A stretch of DNA of 57,517 bases from Bacteroidota bacterium (GTDB lineage: Bacteria; Bacteroidota; Ignavibacteria; SZUA-365). The position numbers were made by a program, and so were the translations under genes. Shown here piece after piece: positions 24,583 to 32,690 of this stretch. Location: contig JACZJN010000155.1 in assembly GCA_014860565.1 (NCBI GenBank), positions 1 to 57,517 of the forward strand. Direction: 5' to 3'. The stretch's first letter is position 1. Each line of letters starts with the position of its first letter. The notes under the pieces were generated by a model. It was not told where the DNA came from. It worked only from the letters and a program-made list of their open reading frames with translations, and made no database searches.

Positions 24583-25746
24583 ATGATTAGATCGTCACTT
24601 AATAGTCTTCTCTCATATGTTGAAGATGAGAATTACTGCGGTTACGACCCCTACGACACGCTGAACTCGTGGGTGCCGTTTCACTGGCTGGGGAAATGGG
24701 GTCCTGTGTTGGCAACACAGTTCCAGAAGCGTAATCCGCTGAACCTCCGTCCCCTTCTCGGCATCCCGAAGGAACGTAATCCCAAGGGAATCGGCCTCTT
24801 TCTACATGGATATTCCTTGCTCTATGCCCGTGATCCGCAGCCGGTATACCTGAAGCGGATTGATGAACTTCTCATATGGCTTAAGGCGAATACAGCGCGA
24901 GGTTACAGTGGGCCATGCTGGGGTTACAACTTCGCATGGGCAGGGCCAGCTAAGACCATTCCGGCCTACACGCCTTCTGCAGTGGTTACAGGTTTCATCA
25001 GCCGAGGCCTTCACGCCTGCTATGAGGCTACGGGGGATCCGCGCGCGAGCGAAATGCTGCTCGGTGCAACGCGTTTTGTACTCGATCACCTTGCAAGGTA
25101 TGAGGACGAGAGCGGCGTCTGTTTTAGCTACACGCCTGTAATGCAAGATGCATGCTACAACGCAAGTCTGCTCGCCGCGGAAGTACTTGCCAGAGCGGAT
25201 GCCGTGGGCGGGACATACGGGAACCGAACACTAGTGGAACAGGCGATTCGGTTCGTCCTGAGGAGGCAGAAGCCGGACGGTCACTGGAAATACAGTCTCG
25301 ATCTCGCGACCGGCCAGGAACGAACGCAGACGGATTTTCATCAGGGGTACGTACTCGAGTCGTTACATGATCTCCTCGCTATGACGGGAGTCAGGATCGA
25401 GGGAGCACATGAGGCGATAGACCACGGACTAGTCTTCTACCGACATGCGCAATTCTTCGATGATGGCCGCTCGAAGTGGCGACTCCCAAAGGTTCGGCCA
25501 GTTGAAATCCACAACCAGGCGCAGGGAATCATCACTTTCAGTCGCCTACTCGATTATTCGTCCAGTGACCCTCCCTTTGCCGTGCATATCGCAGAGTGGG
25601 CGATCCGGAATATGCAATCAAGTGATGGGCACTTCTATTACCAAAAACGAAAGGCATACACTATTCGCATCTCCTACATGCGCTGGTCGAATGCCTGGAT
25701 GTTCCTCGCGCTCTCAGGCTTAAGTCACGCAGCCTCCTACGATTGA
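24583..25746 (+). CDS. Predicted alpha/alpha-barrel (six-hairpin/toroid) protein, function unknown
   Basis: A 387-aa protein built of repeated helical hairpins, with aromatic, Gly/Asp-rich turns: GYNFAWAGP, YTPSAVVTGFISRGLHACYE, TPVMQDACYNASLLAAEVLA, RRQKPDGHWKYSL, TDFHQGYVLESLHDLL and SDGHFYYQKRKAY. This is the style of six-hairpin glycosidases, epimerases and terpenoid-cyclase toroids. It is not a known family by name to me; some relatives carry unhelpful automatic names. Its constant companion is the two-domain oxidoreductase upstream, so the two may act on the same sugar. ATG 24583 is three codons after a possible TTG. No signal peptide, so cytoplasmic. Confidence 0.7.
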   Translation: MIRSSLNSLLSYVEDENYCGYDPYDTLNSWVPFHWLGKWGPVLATQFQKRNPLNLRPLLGIPKERNPKGIGLFLHGYSLLYARDPQPVYLKRIDELLIWLKANTARGYSGPCWGYNFAWAGPAKTIPAYTPSAVVTGFISRGLHACYEATGDPRASEMLLGATRFVLDHLARYEDESGVCFSYTPVMQDACYNASLLAAEVLARADAVGGTYGNRTLVEQAIRFVLRRQKPDGHWKYSLDLATGQERTQTDFHQGYVLESLHDLLAMTGVRIEGAHEAIDHGLVFYRHAQFFDDGRSKWRLPKVRPVEIHNQAQGIITFSRLLDYSSSDPPFAVHIAEWAIRNMQSSDGHFYYQKRKAYTIRISYMRWSNAWMFLALSGLSHAASYD

Positions 25747-25811
25747 ATTTGCCTCAATGATCACGAGGAATTGTTGCAGAAAAGCTAACTTGGAATTCAT
25801 AGGTTGAAAAC

Positions 25812-25873
25812 AAAAAACTGCATTGATCCCACTGTATATCTGTTGCCTGACACAGTGGAATCGGCAGTTTTTT
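25812..25873. terminator. Long bidirectional-terminator-like hairpin
   Basis: AAAAAACTGC (25812-25821) pairs with GCAGTTTTTT (25864-25873). Inside, CCACTGT (25829-25835) pairs with ACAGTGG (25852-25858), with GAT/ATC pairs in the internal bulge. The flanking A-run and T-run give a rho-independent form on both strands. It probably marks the end of the transcription unit that finishes with the alpha/alpha-barrel gene. Confidence 0.65.
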
Positions 25874-25918
25874 TATGTATTGTCGTCACCACACCTCCCA
25901 CCGCGCACGAGAACTAAC

Positions 25919-26959
25919 ATGCTCGTTAAAAAGAACAGAATCCCCGTCCTCCAGATCGCCACAGTAGGATTGCTGCCATCCCTCTTAAAGGTTGCGTACT
26001 ACAGGCTCAAGGGGTACAAAATTGAAAGTGATGTACATATTGGGCTCGGGTCGGTTGTTTTAGGCAGTCGAGTATATCTGAAAAAGGGAGCGAAAATTGG
26101 ATTTCTGTCCGTAATACGCGGGAGAGAAATTGAAATAGGAAGATTTTCACGAATTGGTTCAATGTGCTTCATCGATACGCATAAGGTACAGATCGGTGAG
26201 GACACACGAATCAACGAGAACGTAATCATCGGTGGAATCAAATTCCCTGACAGTTCGATCACCATAGGAGATAGGTCGATTGTGATGGAATATTCTTATT
26301 TAAATCCCAGTCGACCTATCAAGATAGGGGACAATACTGGAATTGGTGGACATTGTTTTCTTTTCACGCATGGGTCATGGTCTTCCCAACTCGAAGGTTA
26401 TCCAGTTACATTCGCCCCGATCACTCTCGGCGACAATGTCTGGCTCCCTTGGCGGGTTTTCATCATGCCTGGAGTTGAAATCGGTGATGGGTGTGTCATA
26501 GGAGCGAACTCCCTTGTGGCTAAAAGTTTGCCGTCTAATTCACTGGCGGCCGGCAGCCCGGCAAAAATCATCAAAGAAGGATATCCGGAGAAGCCAAGCA
26601 CAGAAAGAACGGAATCAATGGTCTTGGAAATGGTGCGTGGATTTGTCAGCTATCTTGAGTCTGAGGAATTCTCCGTAACATATGAAACCGAGAAGGACTC
26701 CCATCTACCCATCCGACTCACAGTGTCGAGAAATCAGTTGCATCGGACAATCTCGTTTCTCTTGAATTCAATCAGTTCCCATTTTTCAGCGGAAACCGCA
26801 GTATATATGAACCGGGACGAAATACATACACAGAAAGCACATGGGGAGCGGATGACGATTTCACTTAGTCCGGCGTTACGATTTGGAAGTACAGACGTCG
26901 GCGAGGAATTCGTGTCGTTCATCTCGCGTTATGGAATTCGTTGCAGGAGGTTGGACTAA
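25919..26959 (+). CDS. Hexapeptide (LbH) acyltransferase with C-terminal extension
   Basis: A 346-aa acyltransferase. Residues ~30-205 hold beta-helix turns (VHIGLGSVVLGSRVYL, AKIGFLSVIRG, IEIGRFSRIG, VQIGEDTRI, ITIGDRSIVME, IKIGDNTGIGGH) and the closing DGCVIGANSLVAKSLPSNS, AAGSPAKIIKEGY motif of sugar O-acetyltransferases. The last ~125 residues are an extra region of unknown role, which such enzymes usually lack. I prefer ATG 25919 (MLVKKNRIPVLQIA) because the upstream part of the frame runs through the terminator-like hairpin. It is the first gene after that hairpin and so may start a new transcription unit. Confidence 0.8.
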   Translation: MLVKKNRIPVLQIATVGLLPSLLKVAYYRLKGYKIESDVHIGLGSVVLGSRVYLKKGAKIGFLSVIRGREIEIGRFSRIGSMCFIDTHKVQIGEDTRINENVIIGGIKFPDSSITIGDRSIVMEYSYLNPSRPIKIGDNTGIGGHCFLFTHGSWSSQLEGYPVTFAPITLGDNVWLPWRVFIMPGVEIGDGCVIGANSLVAKSLPSNSLAAGSPAKIIKEGYPEKPSTERTESMVLEMVRGFVSYLESEEFSVTYETEKDSHLPIRLTVSRNQLHRTISFLLNSISSHFSAETAVYMNRDEIHTQKAHGERMTISLSPALRFGSTDVGEEFVSFISRYGIRCRRLD

Positions 26960-26966
26960 CCGGCAT

Positions 26967-28007
26967 ATGAATCTACTCTTCCAATTACACCATCCTGCGC
27001 ATTATCATCTCTTCAAGCACAGCATGAGAGAGCTGGCCATCAGGGGGCATGTGGTCCAGATTGTTATTAAAAGCAAGGACGTGCTCGAAAACCTTCTCCA
27101 GGAAGATGGTTGGGATTACACCAATATCGGGAAGCGTTCAGGGCCATCTCGTGAGGGAGTTGCAGGCGGACTGGTCCAGCGGCTAATGGAACTCAATCGT
27201 CTTCTTGGGAAATGGGATATAGATATTCTCGTTGGTTCTACAGCCGATATCGCAATTCTTGGAAGATATCGAAGGATACCATCATGCATATTTTTCGAAG
27301 ATGACTTTCGAGAAGTTCGCATTTATGCATTTCTCGTTGGCCCAATGGCCAATACTCTCGTATGTCCGGTCGCCTGTGATGCATGGTATTGGGATAAAAA
27401 AGCAGTGAAGTACCCAGGTTATCACGAGCTCGCATATCTTCATCCAAACCGTTTTATCCCTGATAAAGAGATGATATCGAAACTTTTCGACGGAAAGGCC
27501 CGGTATGTTCTGCTTCGGTTCTCCAGTCTGGAGGCATACCACGACAAAGGAAAATGCGGGATAGATGACACCCTTGCGACTGAGATCATCACAATCTGCG
27601 AAAAATACGCGGCTGTCTGGATTGTATCAGAGAGAGCGCTGCCGGAGGTTTTCGAGCGGTATCGATTCCCCCTGCCAGCATCTGTTATGCATCACGCTCT
27701 TGCCTTCGCAGATCTTTATATAGGCGATAGCCAGACCATGGCTGCAGAAGCTGCTGTTTTAGGCACACAATCCATCAGGTACAACGATTTTGTTGGTAAG
27801 CTGGGATATCTGGAAGAACTAGAGCACCGATATGGTTTGACAGTTGGCATTAAGGTTGGAGAAACAGAAAGACTTATGGCCACCGTGAAAGAAAACCTGG
27901 ACGGTAGCCGCGATAGGTCTGTTAGTACTGAGCTGCTATATCAAGAGAAGGTGGATGTGACTGATTATATAGTGAATTTTCTTGAAAACTATTTAAGAGC
28001 CTGGTGA
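26967..28007 (+). CDS. DUF354-like GT-B protein
   Basis: A 346-aa protein that starts MNLLFQLHHPAHYHLFKHSM, with the HPAH segment and GHVVQIVIKSKDVL typical of DUF354 proteins, which have the fold of UDP-GlcNAc 2-epimerases and MurG-like transferases. Later motifs are GSTADIAILGRYRRIPSCIFFEDD, VRYVLLRFSSLEAYHD-like (ARYVLLRFSSLEAYHD here), IGDSQTMAAEAAVLGTQSIRY and LEELEHRYGL. GDSQTM-x-EAAVLG is the family's nucleotide-binding signature. Activity is not established for this family. The ATG at 26967 removes an implausible upstream extension. Located between acyltransferase and deacetylase-fold genes. Confidence 0.8.
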   Translation: MNLLFQLHHPAHYHLFKHSMRELAIRGHVVQIVIKSKDVLENLLQEDGWDYTNIGKRSGPSREGVAGGLVQRLMELNRLLGKWDIDILVGSTADIAILGRYRRIPSCIFFEDDFREVRIYAFLVGPMANTLVCPVACDAWYWDKKAVKYPGYHELAYLHPNRFIPDKEMISKLFDGKARYVLLRFSSLEAYHDKGKCGIDDTLATEIITICEKYAAVWIVSERALPEVFERYRFPLPASVMHHALAFADLYIGDSQTMAAEAAVLGTQSIRYNDFVGKLGYLEELEHRYGLTVGIKVGETERLMATVKENLDGSRDRSVSTELLYQEKVDVTDYIVNFLENYLRAW

Positions 28008-28047
28008 TCTGAAAATTCAATATGTTCTTGTCGGATTGTAAGCGGCA

Positions 28048-28797
28048 ATGGATTTTACCTTGACAAAATATCGAGCATTATTGCTCAGCCTAAGAGATGC
28101 AGAATATCAGTTTTGTCTTTTTAGAGATTATAAGCTATCGGACAATGTCGGGAAGCAAGTCTATCTTCGGCATGATATAGATGATAGACCCGAAAATGCA
28201 CTGGAAATGGCAATAGAGGAAAATCGGGTCGGGATAGCAGGTACATATTATTTCAGAAATAGAAAACACATTTTCATTGAGAAAATAATTCGTAGAATTG
28301 AAGACTTGGGGCATGAAATAGGGTATCACTACGAGAATCTGGCAGATTCAAAGGGTGACGCAGTATTTGCGATCGACGATTTTCGTATCAATCTAAATCG
28401 ATTCCGTGCGGTGGCCGATGTGCAGACGATCTGCATGCATGGTAGCCCCTACTCCCGGTGGAATAACCTTGATCTGTGGGACCAATACTCGTATACTGAC
28501 GAAGAAGTCATCCTTGAGGTCTTCAGGGATATTGACTACAATGGCTCAATGTATCTGACTGATACAGGGCGGAAGTGGGACAGCGGCAGAGAAAATATGC
28601 GGGATAAAGTGGCTAGCTCGATTCCGCATTCGTTTCAATCGACCGACGATATCATTCAATCTATATTTACTTTACCTTCTAAGCTGTTTATCACGGTACA
28701 TCCCCAACGTTGGACGGACAATTCGGTACTATGGATTAGAGAACTGGTCATGCAAGCGGCGAAGAATGTCATCAAAAGAAAACTGATCCGGCATTGA
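28048..28797 (+). CDS. Polysaccharide-deacetylase-fold protein (WbmS-like)
   Basis: A 249-aa protein with NodB-superfamily-like motifs: YLRHDIDDRPENAL (metal-binding Asp-Asp), GHEIGYHYENL (His pair region), CMHGSPYSRWNN and FITVHPQRWTDN (terminal His motif). No signal peptide, so probably cytoplasmic, acting on a nucleotide- or lipid-linked amino sugar. Similar small proteins occur in O-antigen loci and are called WbmS-like. The substrate and even deacetylation are not proven. AT-rich compared with genes further downstream. Confidence 0.78.
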   Translation: MDFTLTKYRALLLSLRDAEYQFCLFRDYKLSDNVGKQVYLRHDIDDRPENALEMAIEENRVGIAGTYYFRNRKHIFIEKIIRRIEDLGHEIGYHYENLADSKGDAVFAIDDFRINLNRFRAVADVQTICMHGSPYSRWNNLDLWDQYSYTDEEVILEVFRDIDYNGSMYLTDTGRKWDSGRENMRDKVASSIPHSFQSTDDIIQSIFTLPSKLFITVHPQRWTDNSVLWIRELVMQAAKNVIKRKLIRH

Positions 28798-28863
28798 CCA
28801 GCGACAGATGAAATTAAAATATTACGAGGATACTATCCATGTTCTAGATGGTGCAACACTGTT

Positions 28864-30378
28864 ATGAAAGGACGATACAAATACCCCACGCTTCTCTTTT
28901 TTGACCTGGTGTTCATTGCCGCTGCAATGTCACTGAGTCTGGTTATCAAGGGTGCTGACTTCCTTAGGGCAATCGTCGCATACCGCGAGCCAATGTTAAT
29001 CTTTACTGCAGTGTGGGTTTTGGGGTCAATTCTGCTTCGCAAGTATTCGATCCGGAAAGATTTGAAGATTCACTCAGGGAGCCTTCTTATCATTCGGGAT
29101 AACGTCATTCTCCTTCTGCTCGTGACGTTTGTGATTTTTCTTCTTCAGCAGGATTATTCCCGTGGTGTGCTGCTTGGGGCGGCGCTGTTCACTACCGTGT
29201 TCGAGCTCATTGCGACCTACGCCTACACGCTTGACAAACAGCTCGGGGAAACTAGTCGCTTGGTTGAGGACTATCTCGAGCAGCCAGCGCAGCACGAACC
29301 GATGGTGGAACGTTCCGTCCAGGGAGCCAGGCTTGATGGCCGCATTCGTGATACCATTGTTGAGGAATCCGGTGAAAAAGCGTTTTCGTTTATTCGTCAG
29401 CAGCTCGGAGAAAACCCCGGGCAAACACTCTTCGTATCGACGACGACGAGATTCAATATCGAAACGCAGCCAGATGGTGTGTACGAAAATATCGTGAATC
29501 TGCACCGTATTAATGACATTCCCCGTATCAACAAGTTTTTCGAGTCGATAAACACAAAGATCCCAATGGGCGGTATGTTCTTATGTTGTGTGGAGACGGC
29601 AAAGCAGCGAAAGGCGCGGCTACTGAAGAAATATCCTCCTCTGCTTAATTACATCTACTACCCTCTCGACTACGTTTTCAAACGCGTATTCCCGAAACTA
29701 ACCCTCACCAAGGGGCTCTACTTTCTCGTAACACGCGGCAACAATCGTGTCATGTCCCGTGCTGAGTCCTTGGGACGGCTCTACTCCTGCGGTTTCGAAG
29801 TAATTGGTGTGGAAAACTCCAACGGTCGCATGTGCATCGCCGCACGGAAAGTCAAGGACCCGGCATTCGACATGAATCCGACCTACGGTCCTCTGGTCAA
29901 ACTCCGCCGCCATGGTAAGGACGGCAAGATCATCGGTGTGTACAAGATGCGTACCATGTATCCCTTTTCGGAGTATCTGCAGGATTACGTCTTTAAAAAC
30001 AATAAACTCGCCGACGGCGGCAAGTTCAAAGATGACTTTCGCATCACCGGTCCCGGCCGCATCATGCGCAAATTCTGGCTCGACGAACTGCCGATGCTGC
30101 TGAACTGGGTAAAGGGCGATTTGAAGCTCGTAGGTGTCCGGCCGCTCAGCAAGCATTATTTCAGTCTGTACACGCCCGAACTTCGCCACCGACGTATCAA
30201 GTTCAAGCCCGGCCTCGTGCCCCCGTTCTACGTCGACCTCCCGAAAACGCTTGAAGAGGTGATGGAGTCGGAGGCCCGGTATCTCGACGCGTACGAACAG
30301 CATCCCTGGCAAACCGACTGGCGGTATTTCTGGGCAGCGATGTACAATATCTTCATCAAACGCGCGCGTTCCGGGTAA
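28864..30378 (+). CDS. Membrane sugar-1-phosphate transferase (WcaJ/PGT-like), atypical
   Basis: A 504-aa protein. The first ~125 residues hold about four membrane helices (LLFFDLVFIAAAMSLSLV, LIFTAVWVLGSILL, NVILLLLVTFVIFLL and the following one). The C-terminal part carries bacterial sugar-transferase motifs: GVYKMRTMYPFSEYLQD, DDFRITGPGRIMRKFWLDEL, PMLLNWVKGDLKLVGVRPLS and the end WRYFWAAMYNIF. Such enzymes start repeat units by moving a sugar phosphate to undecaprenyl phosphate. The usual re-entrant helix before the catalytic core is not obvious, and a middle region of ~150 residues is unfamiliar. A second initiating enzyme of a different type is at 54147. Confidence 0.78.
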   Translation: MKGRYKYPTLLFFDLVFIAAAMSLSLVIKGADFLRAIVAYREPMLIFTAVWVLGSILLRKYSIRKDLKIHSGSLLIIRDNVILLLLVTFVIFLLQQDYSRGVLLGAALFTTVFELIATYAYTLDKQLGETSRLVEDYLEQPAQHEPMVERSVQGARLDGRIRDTIVEESGEKAFSFIRQQLGENPGQTLFVSTTTRFNIETQPDGVYENIVNLHRINDIPRINKFFESINTKIPMGGMFLCCVETAKQRKARLLKKYPPLLNYIYYPLDYVFKRVFPKLTLTKGLYFLVTRGNNRVMSRAESLGRLYSCGFEVIGVENSNGRMCIAARKVKDPAFDMNPTYGPLVKLRRHGKDGKIIGVYKMRTMYPFSEYLQDYVFKNNKLADGGKFKDDFRITGPGRIMRKFWLDELPMLLNWVKGDLKLVGVRPLSKHYFSLYTPELRHRRIKFKPGLVPPFYVDLPKTLEEVMESEARYLDAYEQHPWQTDWRYFWAAMYNIFIKRARSG

Positions 30379-30382
30379 GAAT

Positions 30383-30954
30383 AAGAAGTTGAACCACAGA
30401 GGGCTTGAAGGGCTAGGAGGATTTTTTAGATCACGAACCTGTGAATTCCTTCCCGCATCCTCGCTTCATGGAAGTTTAATAGCAGCCCCACATGCTTTTT
30501 CATGAGTTTCAGGTACGTGATGATTTGCGCTTGGTGAACGGGTAGGATTCTATCAACGGCCTTCAACTCGACGATGATCTCATCTGCGACGAGGAGATCC
30601 AACCTGAAACCAGATTCCAACTGTACACCATCGTATTCCAATGGAATCATGACTTGCCGTTGGACCGTATACCCGCATTTAACAAGCTCATGTGCCATAC
30701 AGACTTCGTATGCAGACTCCAGTACGCCAGGCCCCAATGCTGAGTGTACCTTGTAGGCACAACCGATTATCTCGTACGAAATGTGTTTGAGCGTTCCGTG
30801 GTCCATCGTGTCTCCCTGATCGATGCATATCAGCAAAATGCGACACAATCCGATGCAAGCAAACTCAAAATCACGTCCCTGACGCCATAATGACCATAAA
30901 TCCGACCACAACAAAAATCCTCCTCGCCCTTCTAGCTCTCTGTGGTTCAATTCT
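30383..30954. mobile_element. Inverted-repeat element carrying a GxxExxY gene
   Basis: Left arm 30383-30429 (AAGAAGTTGAACCACAGAGG...GGAGGATTTTTTA) and right arm 30912-30954 (AAAAATCCTCCTCG...TCTCTGTGGTTCAATTCT) are inverted copies over about 43 bases, enclosing one gene on the minus strand. The same arms joined without the gene occur at 32564-32650. This looks like a mobile or duplicating unit with a non-autonomous derivative. No target duplication was identified. Confidence 0.65.
30426..30806 (-). CDS. GxxExxY protein (PDDEXK_3 nuclease-like)
   Basis: A 126-aa protein on the minus strand, the only convincing gene in this window that opposes its neighbours. Seen: the family motif GVLESAY, SALGPGVLESAYEVCMAHEL at about residues 21-40, and a PD-(D/E)xK-like core, FRLDLLVADEIIVELKAV, with Asp, Glu and Lys in order. 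The start ATG (30804-30806) has CAGGGAG upstream. A longer frame to 30977 runs through the right arm and the wzi start and is not credible. The family has no settled function. The gene's 3' end lies inside the left repeat arm. It is probably the cargo or the enzyme of the surrounding repeat element. Confidence 0.85.
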   Translation of the reverse strand: MDHGTLKHISYEIIGCAYKVHSALGPGVLESAYEVCMAHELVKCGYTVQRQVMIPLEYDGVQLESGFRLDLLVADEIIVELKAVDRILPVHQAQIITYLKLMKKHVGLLLNFHEARMREGIHRFVI

Positions 30955-32563
30955 GTTTTCACCGACCACGAGAGCACAGAGTGTCCCCGAGCATATATCC
31001 TGGACGACGCTGTACGAGTTTCTCGACGAGCTTGCCAGTGAACAGATCATTTCGCTTAACACATCCGTCAAGCCCTACACACGCGAACTGATCTTCCAGA
31101 AGCTCACTGAAGCTCAGAGTAGCGACGCCTCGCTCTCAAATCGTCAGCGCCAGGAGATCGCCTTCTACCTCCGCGCGTTCCAACTTGAAGCTGGGTCCAA
31201 TGCCCGGCAACCAGGCGACATCGACCTGATCCGAAAAAGCGAGAAGGCGTCGGTTTCCCTTTATCCCACAGGCATCTTTTACAGCGACTCGTTATTCGCA
31301 CTCGGCGTGACTCCCGTACTCGGCCTGCAGTACTTCAGTAATGAGAACGAGTCCTTCTATCACCGTTTTCATGGCGTGAATGCCTTCGGGCGGCTTGGTG
31401 CGAATGTGGGATTCTACGTCAGTCTGCGGGATAACCATGAAAGCATACCGCTGACATCAGAGCATTTCCTCACTGATCGCTATGGCGTGCCTGCCAAGAA
31501 ATCAGGCAACGGCGTCGACTACAGCGAGGCGCGGGGGGGATTGACTGTTGGCTGGGATTGGGGTTCGGTGGGACTGGTGAAAGACCACTTCGCCTGGGGT
31601 AGCGGATACAACGGTGCGAATATCTTCTCTGGCCGCTTCCCTTCGCCGGGACAGCTGACGCTGCACCTGGCTCCTGTGGATTGGTTCGAATTCAATTACG
31701 TCCACGCCTGGCTGGTGTCGGAAGTGCTCGACTCCAGCCGTTCCTACAATACTAGCGAAGGAGTGTATCGCGAGGTATTCCACGACAAGTACCTTGCCGC
31801 GAACCTCTACACCTTTAAGCCGTGGCAAGCGCTGCATGTGTCCTTCGGGAATTCGATTATTTACAGCGACATCGGTGTTCAGGCGGCATACTTGGTACCC
31901 TTCCTGTTCTACAAATCCGTCGACCATACGTTGAACGGTGCTGCGAACAAGACCGGTCAGAACGCCCAAATGTTCCTCGATATCAGCTCGAGGCAGATCA
32001 AACACCTGAATCTGTACACGACGATCTATTTCGACGAACTCAATACCCGCCGTTTTACGGAAGGAAACGATAACAATTTCTTCAGTCTGAAAGCAGGCGC
32101 GCGGCTCAGCAACTGGCCGCTGAAGGATGTGATGGTTACGGCTGAGTATACCCGTACGAATCCGATGACCTACAAGCACAACCTCGATGCCACGACATTC
32201 GAGACCAACAACTATGTGCTGGGTCATTATCTTCGGGATAATGCAGACCAGATCCATCTGTCGGCGATCGTACGTCCTTTTCGCGGACTGCGTGTCCTCG
32301 CTTCTTTTACCCGCGATCGTCGTGGACCAGACATCGCCTACGTCAAGGGCGCTGATGCTGTCAAAGTGCCATTTATGGAAGAAGTCCGGTTCGAGCGACA
32401 GAGTATACGTTTCGAAGCAGGGTACGAAGTCACCCACAACGGTCGTATCTTCGCCGGCATCGACCTGCAAGACGTCACCGGCACCGATGCCGCGAAATAC
32501 GTACCCACAGCGTATCTTGGCACAACCACCACGATATCCGGTGGTTTCCAAATCGGCTTTTAA
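30890..32563 (+). CDS. wzi: Capsule assembly Wzi-family outer-membrane protein
   Basis: A 557-aa secreted beta-barrel-type protein. The signal peptide is MTINPTTTKILLALLALCGS... with likely cleavage at TRA|QS (residues 29-30). The mature N-terminus (WTTLYEFLDELASEQII, SVKPYTRELIFQKLTEA, LSNRQRQEIAFYLRAF) is typical of Bacteroidota-type Wzi-family proteins, and the rest alternates aromatic beta strands, ending in Phe (GGFQIGF). Wzi helps bind capsule to the cell surface. Odd feature: codons 9-22, the hydrophobic core, coincide with the right arm (30912-30954) of the adjacent repeat element, and the ATG itself lies inside that element. No other Met or GTG start is available near the mature region. 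Confidence 0.88.
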   Translation: MTINPTTTKILLALLALCGSILFSPTTRAQSVPEHISWTTLYEFLDELASEQIISLNTSVKPYTRELIFQKLTEAQSSDASLSNRQRQEIAFYLRAFQLEAGSNARQPGDIDLIRKSEKASVSLYPTGIFYSDSLFALGVTPVLGLQYFSNENESFYHRFHGVNAFGRLGANVGFYVSLRDNHESIPLTSEHFLTDRYGVPAKKSGNGVDYSEARGGLTVGWDWGSVGLVKDHFAWGSGYNGANIFSGRFPSPGQLTLHLAPVDWFEFNYVHAWLVSEVLDSSRSYNTSEGVYREVFHDKYLAANLYTFKPWQALHVSFGNSIIYSDIGVQAAYLVPFLFYKSVDHTLNGAANKTGQNAQMFLDISSRQIKHLNLYTTIYFDELNTRRFTEGNDNNFFSLKAGARLSNWPLKDVMVTAEYTRTNPMTYKHNLDATTFETNNYVLGHYLRDNADQIHLSAIVRPFRGLRVLASFTRDRRGPDIAYVKGADAVKVPFMEEVRFERQSIRFEAGYEVTHNGRIFAGIDLQDVTGTDAAKYVPTAYLGTTTTISGGFQIGF

Positions 32564-32650
32564 AGAAGTTGAACCACAGAGGGCAAGAAGCGCTTGGAGG
32601 ACTTTTTAATATTTTTCCTCCTCGCCCTTCCAGTTCTCTGTGGTTGAAAC
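32564..32650. repeat. MITE-like inverted repeat, deletion form of the GxxExxY element
   Basis: An 87-base hairpin that starts right after the wzi stop codon: AGAAGTTGAACCACAGAGGG... GGAGGACTTTTTAATATTTTTCCTCC... CTCTGTGGTTGAAAC (parts quoted). Its two arms match the left and right arms at 30383 and 30912 closely, with no gene between them. It might also act as a transcription terminator for wzi, since the stem is followed and split by A/T runs. Confidence 0.78.
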
Positions 32651-32690
32651 AGTAGTCTGCATCAATTTTTAACCATTACGATATTTCCTC

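Noticed and set aside
30807-30977. N-terminal extension of the GxxExxY gene up to 30977
   Set aside because: It would read the repeat arm and the 5' end of wzi on the opposite strand; an internal ATG with a ribosome-binding site gives the normal family start.
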